Shown here: one piece after another, positions 46,101 through 55,715 of the stretch
Layout of the letters: the number at the start of each line of letters is the position of its first letter
How positions within the stretch are numbered: the stretch's first letter is position 1
NCBI GenBank assembly: GCA_011799875.1
Contig: CM022300.1
Location: 239,394,807-239,458,806, forward strand
DNA: 64,000 bases
Source of the DNA: Thinopyrum elongatum
Lineage: Eukaryota > Streptophyta > Magnoliopsida > Poales > Poaceae
Reading direction: 5' to 3'
Program-made: the position numbers and the translations under genes
Notes under the pieces: generated by a model
Told to the model about the DNA's origin: nothing
The model's database searches: none
The model's input: the letters and a program-made list of their open reading frames with translations, nothing else

Positions 46101-47194
46101 CGGAGATCTTGGCGGATGTCCGCGCGCGATCTCTTAATGCGTTAGAGGTCAAGCGGGCACAGCTGGCCGAAGAACGGCAGGCCCTCCTCCTGATGAAGCA
46201 AGACATTGAACAAAAATAGGAGGAGACCGCCAAGGAGTTGTCTGCTCAGGCCGGTGATCTGAACCAGCGGAAAGTGGACCTTGATGCCCACGAAGAGGAA
46301 CTTGCCGAGCGCAAGAAGAAACTTGCCGAAACCCTCCAGCAGAAAGACGAGGAGGTGGCAAGACTTGTCACAGAGCGGACCCAGGGGCAGGCACAAAAAC
46401 ACCAGAAGGAAATCGAAGCCTTGGCCCAAGAGTACGCCAGCAAGTTGGTGGAGGCCACCAATGCTGTCGCTGCTGCAGAAGTGAACAGGAAGGAAACAGA
46501 GGAGAAAGTGGCAAGACTAGAGGCCGCCCTCAAGGCAAACGGTGACAAGCTCTCAACGCTTGAAAGTGAGAGGGCAAAGGTGACCCACACTTTGGCGGAG
46601 ATGCAAGTTACCATAGCCAAGAAGAACAATCTGCTTGCCGCCGCCAACGACTCCAGAGCAGACCTGAAGCTGAAGCTGACCACGCTGAAAGAGACGCTCG
46701 ACACCACCAGAAAGCGCGAAGGGCTTCTAATGACAGAGCTCCAGAAGGAAAAGGGTCTGCTTCAAGACGCTATTGCAACCCACAAGAAGTTCAGGGATAA
46801 CGTGGGGATCTTCACAGACAGGCTTGCCAGCGCCGCCGAGGACATCGACAAGGAGCTGACTGCCCTGAAGGTGCCGGACTTCGGGTTCTCCACCGACAAG
46901 AACACGCAAACTAGCGTCAAGCTAGCCGAGTTCTTCGACGGAGTAGTAGAAGCACTCCAATAGCTCCAAGTCAATCACAAGGCTCAACTGGCCGACGAGT
47001 CACGCAGGCTTTGCCGGGGAGTTCTCCGGAGGTTGTTGGTGAAGATAGCATACAGAAACCCGGGCGTCGACTTCAGCAACATCTTCAAAAGCTTGCCGAA
47101 GGAATACGACCCCGCGCCACTAGAGGCCCTTGTCGCGCCCATCGTGGAGAGGGTGGACCAAATCCAGAGAGTCGAAGGCGAGCACCGCAATTAG
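43190..47194 (+). CDS. Antisense, four-exon Transposase_28-type gene of element G
   Basis: Exons read as 43190-44823, 44907-45061, 45137-45358 and 45456-47191, stop TAG 47192. Every junction is GT..AG and restores the frame, giving about 1,249 codons. The N-terminus (about residues 70-135) matches Transposase_28: FFACYFWCGLCPPYSDFF, LLDLTPNAVSTMEIFAHL, FVGVAPNTALFRHYF. The middle is acidic with a basic RTRKRAK patch; the C-terminal third is an Ala/Lys/Glu-rich coiled coil (for example KVARLEAALKANGDKLSTLE) ending LVAPIVERVDQIQRVEGEHR. In-frame TAG codons at 46217 and 46961 are the only interruptions. The family's role is unknown; nothing shows it is a transposase. Expression would be from its own promoter. 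Confidence 0.8.
44824..44906 (+). other. Intron 1 of the antisense gene
   Basis: GA|GTAAGTTCCC ... TTGCTTTCGTAG|GGAGG, 83 bases. An in-frame TAA (44825) and the change of frame mean the exons join only if it is removed. Phase 2. Confidence 0.8.
45062..45136 (+). other. Intron 2 of the antisense gene
   Basis: CCCAGC|GTAAGTATTT ... GGGCGTGTAG|GAGAGG, 75 bases. It is a multiple of three without a stop, so retention would also be open. Confidence 0.65.
45359..45455 (+). other. Intron 3 of the antisense gene
   Basis: AACACGG|GTAAACCCAC ... GGGTTGGCAG|AGCCCTC, 97 bases, with a pyrimidine-rich 3' part. The upstream frame stops inside it (45411) and the downstream frame differs, so removal is needed. 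Confidence 0.8.
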
Positions 47195-48031
47195 AGAGCC
47201 CATTCTTCTCCCTCCTTGCCGCCGCTAGACATGTTAAAGAACAATCTGTTTAAGCCGCGGCAACTTATCTTGTAATATAACTTGCAATATTTTGAAGTTA
47301 ATGCATGTCATCTCCCTTGAGCAATTTCTTTCTTTGTGTGTACTTGCCCTACGCTTATAGGGGACTTGCCGGTGCGCGCACCATTGCCGCGAGTGCTGGG
47401 TGCGGGAATTCAGCAGCCTGCTGGCGGTGCCGCTGCCGGCAAGCAACCTTGTCGCGCTCAGTGCAGCCACTTAGGTTGTTGAGCGGACTCGAAACAAGGT
47501 AAGGGCGCGACCGATTACGCTTAGGTTCCGTCGCGCACAGGTTTTCCATACAAAGAGTAGTATTGTTCAAGGAAAATAACCTTGAAAATAAAAAAGAATT
47601 TGATTGTTCAAACTTTGGCACTTAGCTTTGTCGCTGATCTCTCCGCGGCAAGGTCTTGTCACTGCTTGCCGCTGCCTTCTTCCCGGCAAGGCAAAGTTTC
47701 TTTGAATGACGCCTGGTCCATATCCTTATCCCATCCCCCCCGGCAAACTTGTGCGCGAGGGAAGCTTCTGTCTCTTTGAGAAAAAGAAAGAAGAGAAAAT
47801 AAAGATATAGGAGCTTGGCGGCTCGTTAATGCTTACCGGGGAGGCTGTACTGCACAGTATGTCAGATAATCATGCAAAATAAAAGTAAACATGAAATCGT
47901 CAAAAACTGCGAAATACAAAAGCTTTATTTATGCACAGGGTCTGCGCCTGGCTTTGTACAAAGGATTACATGCAATAGCGGCAATACTTGTACAAAAGGT
48001 GGTTGCCGGGGAAGGGCCCGGCAACCGCGCC
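47195..48031. other. Convergent intergenic region between the antisense gene and integrase
   Basis: 837 bases between the two stop codons, where both transcripts should end. Several TTGCCG words and AT-rich tails (AAAATAAAAAAG at 47585) occur; AATAAA-like signals are at 47802 and 47880. No gene. Confidence 0.6.
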
Positions 48032-49255
48032 TTATGGAAAAAACTTACGAAGATGCTCAATGTTCCAGGAATTGATCACTGGAATGCCATCCTCGGTCTC
48101 CAGGCGGACAACGCCGGGCCTGGTGACTCGTTTCACCCGATAAGGGCCTTCCCACTTCGACGTCAACTTGTTTGAATTCTTGGCCGACTGAACGCGCCGA
48201 AGAACAAGGTCGCCTTCCTCGAGACTTCTGGCATTAACTTTGCGGCTATGGTAGCGACGCAAAGCTTGCTGGTAGCGAGCAGCTCTCACAGCAGCCTGAA
48301 GACGACCCTCCTCAAGGAGCACAGCGTCATCTTGCCGCAGTTGCTCTTGCTCAAGCTCATCGTAAGCGAGCACTCGAGGTGACCCGTATACGAGTTCCGT
48401 GGGGAGAACTTCCTCTGCTCCATAAACTAGAGCAAAAGGCGTCTGGCCAGTAGCTCGATTTGGCGTCGTCCTGATCGACCAAAGAACCACTGGCAGCTCC
48501 TCGATCCAGTTCTTGCCGCACTTGCGCAGCCTGTCGAAAGTTCTCGTCTTGAGCCCACGCAGCACTTCAGCATTTGCCCTTTCAGCTTGACCGTTGCTTC
48601 GCGGGTGAGCAACAGAAGCGAAACAGACCTTGGCGCCAAGGTCTTCGACATACTGCATGAAGGCGTGGCTCGTGAACTGGGTACCGTTGTCGGTGATGAT
48701 CCTGTTAGGAACACCAAAGCGACAAACAATTCCCTTGAAGAACTTGATGGCTGATTGTGCTGTCACCTTCCTCACTGCTTCCACTTCCGGCCACTTCGTA
48801 AACTTGTCGATGGCCACATACAAGTACTCGAAGCCCCCGGTGGCACGGGGAAAGGGGCCGAGGATGTCGAGCCCCCAGACCGAAAATGGGTAGGAGAGAG
48901 GGATTGTCTGGAGAGCTTGAGCTGGCTGATGAATCTGCTTGGAATGAAACTGGCACGCTTCACACTTGGTTACTAGTGCAGTTGCATCCTGGAGGGCGGT
49001 GGGCCAAAAGAAACCTTGCCGGAAAGCCTTTCCAGCAAGGGCTCTTGACCCTATGTGGTGACCACATATGCCTCCATGAATCTCCGCCAACAGCTCCTGT
49101 CCTTCTTCCCGGGGAATACACTTCAATTTCACACCGTTTGGTCTTTTTCTGCACAGCATGTCATCCACAAATTGATACATATTGGACCGTCGGGCTACTT
49201 TCTCCGCTTCTTCCTGCTCTTCGGGAAGTTCTCCTGTCTGAAGGAAACGGACGAT
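48032..49255 (-). CDS. Element G integrase segment
   Basis: From the TAG at 49256 to TAA 48032. Before the first ATG (49180) lie FLQTGELPEEQEEAEKVARR, so the domain is continuous with the upstream frame. Counting from ATG 49180: HHCC zinc motif H35/H41 with CEAC at 73-76; DDE triad D105 (LDILGPF), D164 (ITDNGTQF), E200 (NGQAERANAE). The tail has SKWEGPYRV (GPY/F module) and ends WNIEHLRKFFP. All catalytic residues are present. It would need readthrough or a sense codon at 49256 to be joined to the reverse transcriptase part. Confidence 0.92.
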   Translation of the reverse strand: MVRFLQTGELPEEQEEAEKVARRSNMYQFVDDMLCRKRPNGVKLKCIPREEGQELLAEIHGGICGHHIGSRALAGKAFRQGFFWPTALQDATALVTKCEACQFHSKQIHQPAQALQTIPLSYPFSVWGLDILGPFPRATGGFEYLYVAIDKFTKWPEVEAVRKVTAQSAIKFFKGIVCRFGVPNRIITDNGTQFTSHAFMQYVEDLGAKVCFASVAHPRSNGQAERANAEVLRGLKTRTFDRLRKCGKNWIEELPVVLWSIRTTPNRATGQTPFALVYGAEEVLPTELVYGSPRVLAYDELEQEQLRQDDAVLLEEGRLQAAVRAARYQQALRRYHSRKVNARSLEEGDLVLRRVQSAKNSNKLTSKWEGPYRVKRVTRPGVVRLETEDGIPVINSWNIEHLRKFFP

Positions 49256-49258
49256 CTA

Positions 49259-51760
49259 CTGCGCCCACGCTAGAGCCTGTGGCTCGACAACGAGGACTAA
49301 AGGCATTTCTTCTGCTGCGGGAACATCAGGCCCTACGGCAAGAGCTTGTCGCTCTACCAGAGCCGGCCGTTCCCCGACGAGCTTGGCGGGAACAGCCGCT
49401 TCAACGACAAGAGCCTGGGGCCCTGCTGGAGCGTGCTGTCCTTCAACAAGCTCGTCGGGAGCAGTTGCTTCAACGACGGAAGCCCAAGGCCTCGTCGGAG
49501 CATCTTGCTCCTCAGCGCGTCGATCAGGAGCGCCTGCTTCAATGACAAGGACCCGAAGTCTTGTCGGAGCAAGTTGCCCCTTTGCCTCTTGCCTAGGAGC
49601 ACCCGCTTCAACGACAAGAGCGTGAGGCCTTGTCGGAGCAAGTTGCCCCTCTGCAACTTTGGCGCTGGCTTTGGCAGCCTTCTTGCCGGCGGCTTCGGGG
49701 AGCTCTGCCGGGAAGTAGTCGCCAGAAGCCAACTTCCTCTTCCTGCCTTGCCCTACTGATGGCGTCACGGATGGCTGAGTTAGTTGGAGCACAAAAGTAC
49801 CTGGTTCCACAGGCAATTTGAGTGCGGCGCGCTTTGACAAACCATCGGCAATGTCATTCTCAGCACGTGGGACGTGCTCCATTTGTAGGCCGTCAAAGCG
49901 TTCCTCCAACTTCCTCACCTCATCTACATAAGCTTCCATCAATGGGCATTGGTAGTTCTTGTTCACTTGCCTGACGACAAGCTGCGAATCTCCCCTGACA
50001 ATAAGCTTCTTGATCCCAAGGTCTGCCGCGATCCTGAGACCGGCAAGCAACCCCTCATATTCTGCAGTATTGTTCGTCGCCTGTTCCTTGGGAAAGTGCA
50101 TTTGGACCACGTACTTGAGGTGCTCTCCGGTGGGTGCGACAAGCAGTACGCCAGCACCGGCGCCTTGCAGCGAAAAGGCACCATCAAAGTACATAAGCCA
50201 CTCTTTGCTTGTCTCCTTGCCGGGGAGAGTCATCTCTGGGATTTCTTCGTCTGGCGTTGGTGTCCATTCTGCGACAAACTCTGCCAAAACTCGGCTCTGT
50301 ATGGTTGATGTACTCTCAAACTTGAGACCAAAGCTCGACAACTCCAACGCCCACTCGACAATCCTGCCTGTCGCTTCTGGATTTTGCAAAATCCTTTTCA
50401 GCGGGAAGCGAGTGACAACGGTAACTTCATGTGCTTGAAAGTAATGGCGCAGCTTTCTCGAGGCCATGAGAAGGCCGAAAAGCAGCTTCTGCACACCAGA
50501 ATACCTTGACCTAGCTCCCTGCAGAAGAGAGCTCACAAAGTAGACCGGGCGCTGCACCATTTTCTTCTTTTGTATCACTTCGCCTGACTGCGCAGACGAA
50601 TCCTTGTCGGCAGCAAAACTTGTCGGGGGAGCCCCCAGCTTGTCGCTGGACGTGCTTGCCGCAGTTACTGCTTCCTCATCCACCTCTCTCTCCGCTACTA
50701 GCGTAGCACTAACCACTTGATTGGTTGCCGCTAGATACAGCAACAACTTCTCTTGTGGTTTAGGTGCGACAAGTATTGGAGGAGAGGAGAGGTATCTCTT
50801 CAAGTCTTGCAGCGCTGCCTCCGCCTCCAGAGTCCATTTCAATGGACCTGCCTTTTTTAAGATTTTGAAAAATGGCAGGGCGCGCTCAGCTGACTTGGAG
50901 ATAAACCTACTGAGAGCAGCAACACAGCCGGCAAGTCGTCGTACATCCTTGACGCGCTTCGGTGCTTCAATTTGCTCAATGGCTTTGATCTTGTCAGGAT
51001 TGGCTTCAATTCCACGTTGAGACACAAAGAACCCGAGAAGCTTGCTGGAGGGAACTCCAAACACGCACTTCTCGGGGTTGAGCTTCAGGTTGATCTTGCG
51101 CAGATTTACAAAAGTTTCTTCTAGATCTTGAACCAAAGTAGCCCTGTCCTTGCTTTTGACCACTATATCATCCATATAGGCTTCCACATTTCTGTGCAGC
51201 TGAGGCTCAAAAGCAATCTGGACGGCTCTTGCAAATGTCGAACCAGCATTTTTCAAACCAAATGGCATACGTACGAAACAATATGTGCCACAGGGTGTGA
51301 TAAATGCGGTCTTTTCCTCATCTTCCTCAGCCATGAAGATTTGATGATACCCTGAATATGCGTCAAGAAATGAAAGCAAATCACATCCTGCCGTGGAGTC
51401 AACAATCTGGTCTATGCGGGGCAAAGGAAATGGGTCTTTGGGACAAGCTTTATTGACATCAGTGAAATCAATACAAAGCCTCCATTTTCCATTCGCTTTG
51501 CGCACGACAACAGGATTGGCCAACCACGTAGGATGGAGCACTCCTCTGACGAGGCCTGCTGCTTCCAACTTCTTGATTTCTTCCGCAATAAACTCTTGCC
51601 GCTCCACAGCTTGCTTTCTGGCTTTCTGCTTGACGGGCCTTGCGTGGGGACAAACGGCAAGGTGGTGCTCAATTACTTTCCTGGGAACACCGGGGATGTC
51701 GGACGGTTGCCATGCAAACACGTCGACATTCGCCCGCAGGAAAGCAACGAGCGCGCTTTC
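49259..51760 (-). CDS. Element G reverse transcriptase, degenerate RNase H and archaeal-type RNase H
   Basis: Numbering from the ATG at 51721: reverse transcriptase about 35-290 with the catalytic YMDD at 182-185 and FLDAYSGYHQI at 118-128. The Ty3-type RNase H (about 297-445) has LYLAATNQ where an Asp is normally found and YSGVQKLL where a Glu is expected, so it looks inactive. A second RNase H (about 507-632) keeps D513 (YFDGAF), E554 (TAEYEG), D578 (RGDSQ) and D625 (DIADGLS). After that come a Lys-rich linker and five 23-residue repeats, then TAG at 49256. The frame also extends upstream of 51721 to the TAG at 51761. Confidence 0.93.
49304..49648 (-). repeat. Five tandem 69-bp (23-residue) repeats in pol of G
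   Basis: Residues 692-806 from ATG 51721: units such as GQLAPTRPHALVVEAGAP and GQLAPTRLRVLVIEAGAP, drifting toward the C-terminal units. They lie between the second RNase H and integrase. Pro/Ala/Val-rich composition suggests a flexible linker. Confidence 0.85.
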
Positions 51761-51763
51761 CTA

Positions 51764-52411
51764 TTTGTTGTCAAGTATGGCACTGATGGTGAAGGAACCA
51801 CCAGTGCCGTCCTCCTTGGCGGGCACCTTCTTTGTCGCCGGCGGAGCGGCTTTGTTCTTCTTGCACTTGCCGGTGGAGCTCTCTGGTGCGTCCTCGACGG
51901 CAGCGCAGCACTCCGAAGAGGTGCGCTTGCCGGAGTGGGCACAGGAGCTCTTGCCGGACTTCCTCTTGTTCTCCCCCCCGAGAGCTTCAGCGGCAAGTGC
52001 CTTGGCGGTAGTTGCGGCAGCTGCTTCCCGGTAGATCTTGTCGGCGCAAATAAGCGCATCCTTCTTGTCGCAGGGAACTGTGATAACACTTACTGGGCCT
52101 GGCATCTTCAACACGTTGTAGGCATAATGAGAGGCTGCCATGAACTTGGCGAGCGCTGGACGGCCAAGTATCCCATTATAAGGCAATGGAATATCGGCAA
52201 CGTCAAAGGTGACCTGCTCGGTCCGGTAGTTCAGCTCGCCGCCAAATGTCACTGGCAGCGTGATCTTCCCTTTCGGCTTGCTCCTTCCTGGATTGACTCC
52301 TTGGAAAGTACCAGTTTCCTCAAGCTCGCCGTCAGGGATTTGAAGTTTCCGGAGCACAGCGGGCGAAATCAGATTCAAGCCGGCCCCACCGTCAACTAAC
52401 ATCTTCGTGAC
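51764..52411 (-). CDS. Element G protease segment
   Basis: Between the TAG codons at 52412 and 51761. The active-site region is KMLVDGGAGLNLIS, with DGG where retropepsins usually have DTG or DSG, then ILGRPALAKFMAA (the second conserved block). It is followed by a Lys-rich linker (KRKSGKSSCAHSGKRTSSE). The enzyme would release gag and pol proteins. DGG is also seen in F. Confidence 0.85.
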
Positions 52412-52414
52412 CTA

Positions 52415-52954
52415 GAGGTTGCGGATCGTTGGTGAAACCAACATCGGCAAGCACCCGACCGCCGTTGTGCGGTCAGGGTGGTCCTCAATGTCAAAGACGA
52501 TAGGCGTGTCAGACCATTTCAGAAGCTTTCTGGCGTCAACAGATGGTTCCGCCGCATTGATCTCTCGCGCCCACTGTTTAAGTTGGCGGTGAGAAGAATG
52601 CAACGAAGCACCACCATCAACACACAAGACTTCTGCGGCTTTCTGAAATTCGTGCTCACTGGATTCTTCATCATCTAGATCATCATCATCATCATCTTTG
52701 TCGCGGCCACGAGGAGGCCTGTCTCTCTGCTGCTGCTTGGCTTTGCCGCGACGCCCTCCTCGGGTAGTGCGCTTCTTGCCGGACCCGCCAGCACCTTCTG
52801 GGGCCTTCTCCTTGTCGCGCCTCTCATACTCAGCTTTCTGCTGTTCGACAAGCTGCTCGACTCGTCGGCAGTTCTGGAGATCGTGTCCCTTGGTGCGGTG
52901 GATCTTGCAATATTGCTTGTCGGAGCCGTCCTGCTTGTCGGCAGCCGCCAAGGC
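52415..52954 (-). CDS. Element G gag C-terminal part with zinc-knuckle-like motif
   Basis: The frame continues after the TAG at 52955 with ALAAADKQDGSDKQYCKIHR. CKIH..KGHDLQNC is a knuckle-like motif that probably pairs with CANC just before the stop, so the TAG lies inside the motif region. A basic stretch (KKRTTRGGRRGKAKQQQRD) and an acidic run of Asp follow, ending IVFDIEDHPDRT before the protease. Confidence 0.8.
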
Positions 52955-52957
52955 CTA

Positions 52958-54631
52958 ACAGTTGGCGCACACGGCAATCTCCTTGCCGGAGCCCTCGACT
53001 TTGGCCTTGTCGGCGCTGCCGTTGCCGCTGGACTGCTCGACGGCAAGCACAGCTTTGCCCTTTTTCTTCCTGTTGTTCCGCCGCCGGCCCTTCTTTGCCG
53101 GGGCGGTACCTTCGCTGTCTGAGCTCCCCCCTGGGCCAACACCTTCACCGGGAAGTTTCCTTCCCTCTTCAGCACGCGCACACTTGTCGGTGAGAGCATA
53201 TAGCTGGCCAATGTCTCTGACCTTGGTCATCGCCATTTCCTCTCGCATCTTGCGGTTACGCACGTTCTGATGGAACGCGCTAATAACCGCAGCGGGGTGA
53301 ACATCTGGGATGTTGTACTGTACGCGGCTGAACCTTTGAATGTATTTGCGCAGGGGCTCTCCTTCCTTCTGGGGGATGAGATGAAGATCACTCTCCTGGC
53401 CATGAGGTTGATGACCGCCAGTAAAGGCACCAACAAACTGATGGCACAGGTCCGCCCATGAAGAAATGGAGTTCTCTGGCAAGTGCATGAGCCATGAGAC
53501 GACGTTGCGTTTTAACACGAGCGGGAAGTAGTTAGCAAGAATCTTGTCGTCTCGTCCCCCGGCAGCTTGCACCGCAATGGTGTAAATGCTGAGGAACTCC
53601 GACGGGTGTGTCTTGCCATCATACTTCTCCGGCACGTCAGGCTTGAAAGCCTTGCGATTGGGCCACTGGACCTGCCGCAGCTCACGGGTGAACGTTGGAC
53701 AACTTACCGCGTACGGCAAGTCGCCAGGATCCCCTGGCGCATGCATGTCAACAGCGGGCCCTGCGCGTCTGTCGGACTGACGATGCGCTTCTCTCCTCCG
53801 CTCGATAGTGGTACGAGCGTCTTCTCCTCTACGTTCCTGAAGAACGAGGCGCTGGTCACAACGAGCTCGCGGGTCAGACGACGCCGTGGAATCATCGCCA
53901 CGGGCGTCGTTTCGACGTGTCGGCGACCGAGGCCGTCTGGGCGGGGAGTGTATGGTTGTTGCCCCCTCGCCGTTCTTGTTGGTGACAGCATTGTCACCAG
54001 TTCTCTTGTCGGCCGCGCGCACCGGGTCGGCATCAGCGAAGCTAAGAAGGCTCTGAATGGTTGCCCTCCACTCGTCAAGCTTATCTGCTGGTGGAGGGAA
54101 GTTCAGGAGTAGCTGCGCACGTGCCAACGCTTCTGCTGGTGAGGGAGGTATCGAGTGGCGTGAGGACTGTGGGATGCTCTTACTCCTAACAATGTTAGAA
54201 GGAGCATCTCCATGCCCAGGCGACCGCACCTCGACCCCGCCAACGTGTTGTTGCGTATGGTGACCCCACGCATCTCGAGATCGATGCGCAAGTTCATTAT
54301 CCAGGGAGCACCTGGCACCTGGGGCGTCAGGACGCTGCCTGTCACGGGCTTCTTGCGAAGGCCGCGGCGTCTGAACCGGCGCAGGCGTTCCAGAACGTGC
54401 AGCACCATTTCTGGAGCTTGCAGGGCCAGCAGCAGCGAGCAGCGCTGCGTTCCCAGACCCAGCAGCGCCAAGATTGGCGTTGCTGGCCTGGTTTTGGACA
54501 GGTGGAGGTAATAGGAGCTCTCGCTCTCCAGTCCCCCCAGCAGCCGCAATCACGTCGGCACCCTCCTGCATGGGAGCAGGCGGGTTGGACGTAGACGCAC
54601 CGATGGCCGAAGTCTTCTTTTTTGGAGCCAT
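52958..54631 (-). CDS. Element G gag
   Basis: The likely start is MAPKKKTSAIGAS at 54631; an ATG 11 codons earlier (54664) is also in frame. After a long Ala/Pro/Arg-rich leader, the Retrotrans_gag domain lies about residues 310-500: PEKYDGKTHPSEFLSIY, FPLVLKRNVVSWLMHLP, SWADLCHQFVGAFTGG, GEPLRKYIQRFS. It ends ...KEIAVCANC at TAG 52955. Length before the stop is 558 residues. Confidence 0.92.
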
Positions 54632-54695
54632 AAGGCGGAGGATGGCCCAAAAACTAAGGCGCAAATCGCTAGATTAGGTTCACACAACCTCCTTC

Positions 54696-54713
54696 CCCCT
54701 ACCTGGCGCGCCA
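54696..54713 (-). other. Primer binding site of element G, probably tRNA-Arg
   Basis: The plus strand reads CCCCTACCTGGCGCGCCA, 5 bases from the LTR edge at 54719. This fits the 3' end of a plant tRNA-Arg plus CCA as I recall it; a database check would settle the isoacceptor. It differs from the tRNA-Asp sites of A, B, C and E. Confidence 0.75.
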
Positions 54714-54718
54714 AAGAT

Positions 54719-55710
54719 GTCGGGGATGAATCCGCGATCACCTATGGGACCCAGGGAAGGACCCCTTTACGTTCGGCAGGGAGAGACGGTCGCACGAAGA
54801 GCAAATCTAGCGAAGAACACGACAGTGCACGAGAGAGATTTACCCAGGTTCGGGCCGCACGGATGCGTAAAACCCTACTCCTGCTTTTTGGTTTATTATC
54901 TATATGATTGTTCTAGCTCCAGGAGCGCTACAGTACAGAGTAGCTGCGTACAACACTGGAGTTCTCCATCTCCCAGTTCCTCCTCTTCTCCACGTTGCCT
55001 AAGGGCCTCCTTTTATACGCACAAAGGGGTCACCAACAGGTGGCAAACAGTAAAGGTAGAGGTGGAAAGTTGCTACAGTAAGGCCATTATTACCAGGATG
55101 ACATGTCCTACCTACCACTGACGGCAGGGGACAAGGGCATTAAATGCCCATGCCTTTGCTGTCCAGATACATGTACCCGGACGTCTTGGACGTGGGAAAA
55201 GCCTATCCCACCTGCTCCTGCACCGCTAGCTACAGTGTACCGCCGTCTACACAGTGCCCTGCCACACACGCTTGGAAGGACCCAGAGCGCCACGCTGGCA
55301 GAGGCACCGGAGCAGCACAGTAGCACAGTGGTACAGTAACGCTTGCCGCGGCAAGACCTTGCCGCACCTGACAGCTTGCCGCAACCCATAGCTTGCCGCG
55401 CAAGGTAACTTGCCGGGGCAAGTACCTTGCCGCAGCTGCTATCTTGCCGCAGCCAATGACTTGCCGGGGCAAGTACCTTGCCGCGGCAAGTACTCTGCTA
55501 CAGCAAACCTCAGGCTGGGCCTCAGCTGTCCCTCCCGGCAAGCTCCTCTTGCCGGGGCCTTAACCCTTGCTTTGTATACTTTGTTCTTGAATGGCTTAAT
55601 AATCTTGAGCTTCTCTCTGGCTGTCCTCCCGCAAGCCTGGCCGCGGGATGCTACTACTGCCCGTGCACAAGTACGGGGTACTAGGGTACCCCTATTCTAG
55701 TACACCGACA
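54719..55710 (-). repeat. Element G 5' LTR (992 bp)
   Basis: Same ends as the 41809 copy, with TATAAAAGGAGG on the minus strand at about 55007-55018 and the CTTGCCG cluster at 55341-55497. Nearly all differences from the 3' LTR are transitions. Confidence 0.95.
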
Positions 55711-55715
55711 GGCCC

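Larger units (their letters stand above)
41809..55710 (-). mobile_element. Element G: full-length Tat-type Ty3/Gypsy element with antisense gene
   Basis: Flanked by GGCCC at 41804-41808 and 55711-55715. LTRs are 41809-42818 (1,010 bp) and 54719-55710 (992 bp); I count about 10 substitutions and one 18-base gap, roughly 1% divergence. Using the commonly used grass LTR rate of 1.3e-8 per site per year this is about 0.4 million years. The order on the minus strand is LTR, primer site, gag, protease, reverse transcriptase, two RNase H domains, integrase, antisense gene, LTR. Dual RNase H marks the Tat lineage. Confidence 0.95.

Noticed and set aside
51393..52399. Plus-strand frames of 213 and 288 residues
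   Set aside because: Shadows of the reverse transcriptase and protease on the opposite strand.
48032..54664. TAG codons as evidence for a different genetic code
   Set aside because: This is plant nuclear DNA; CAG to TAG deamination or readthrough explains them, and the antisense gene itself seems to end at TAG.
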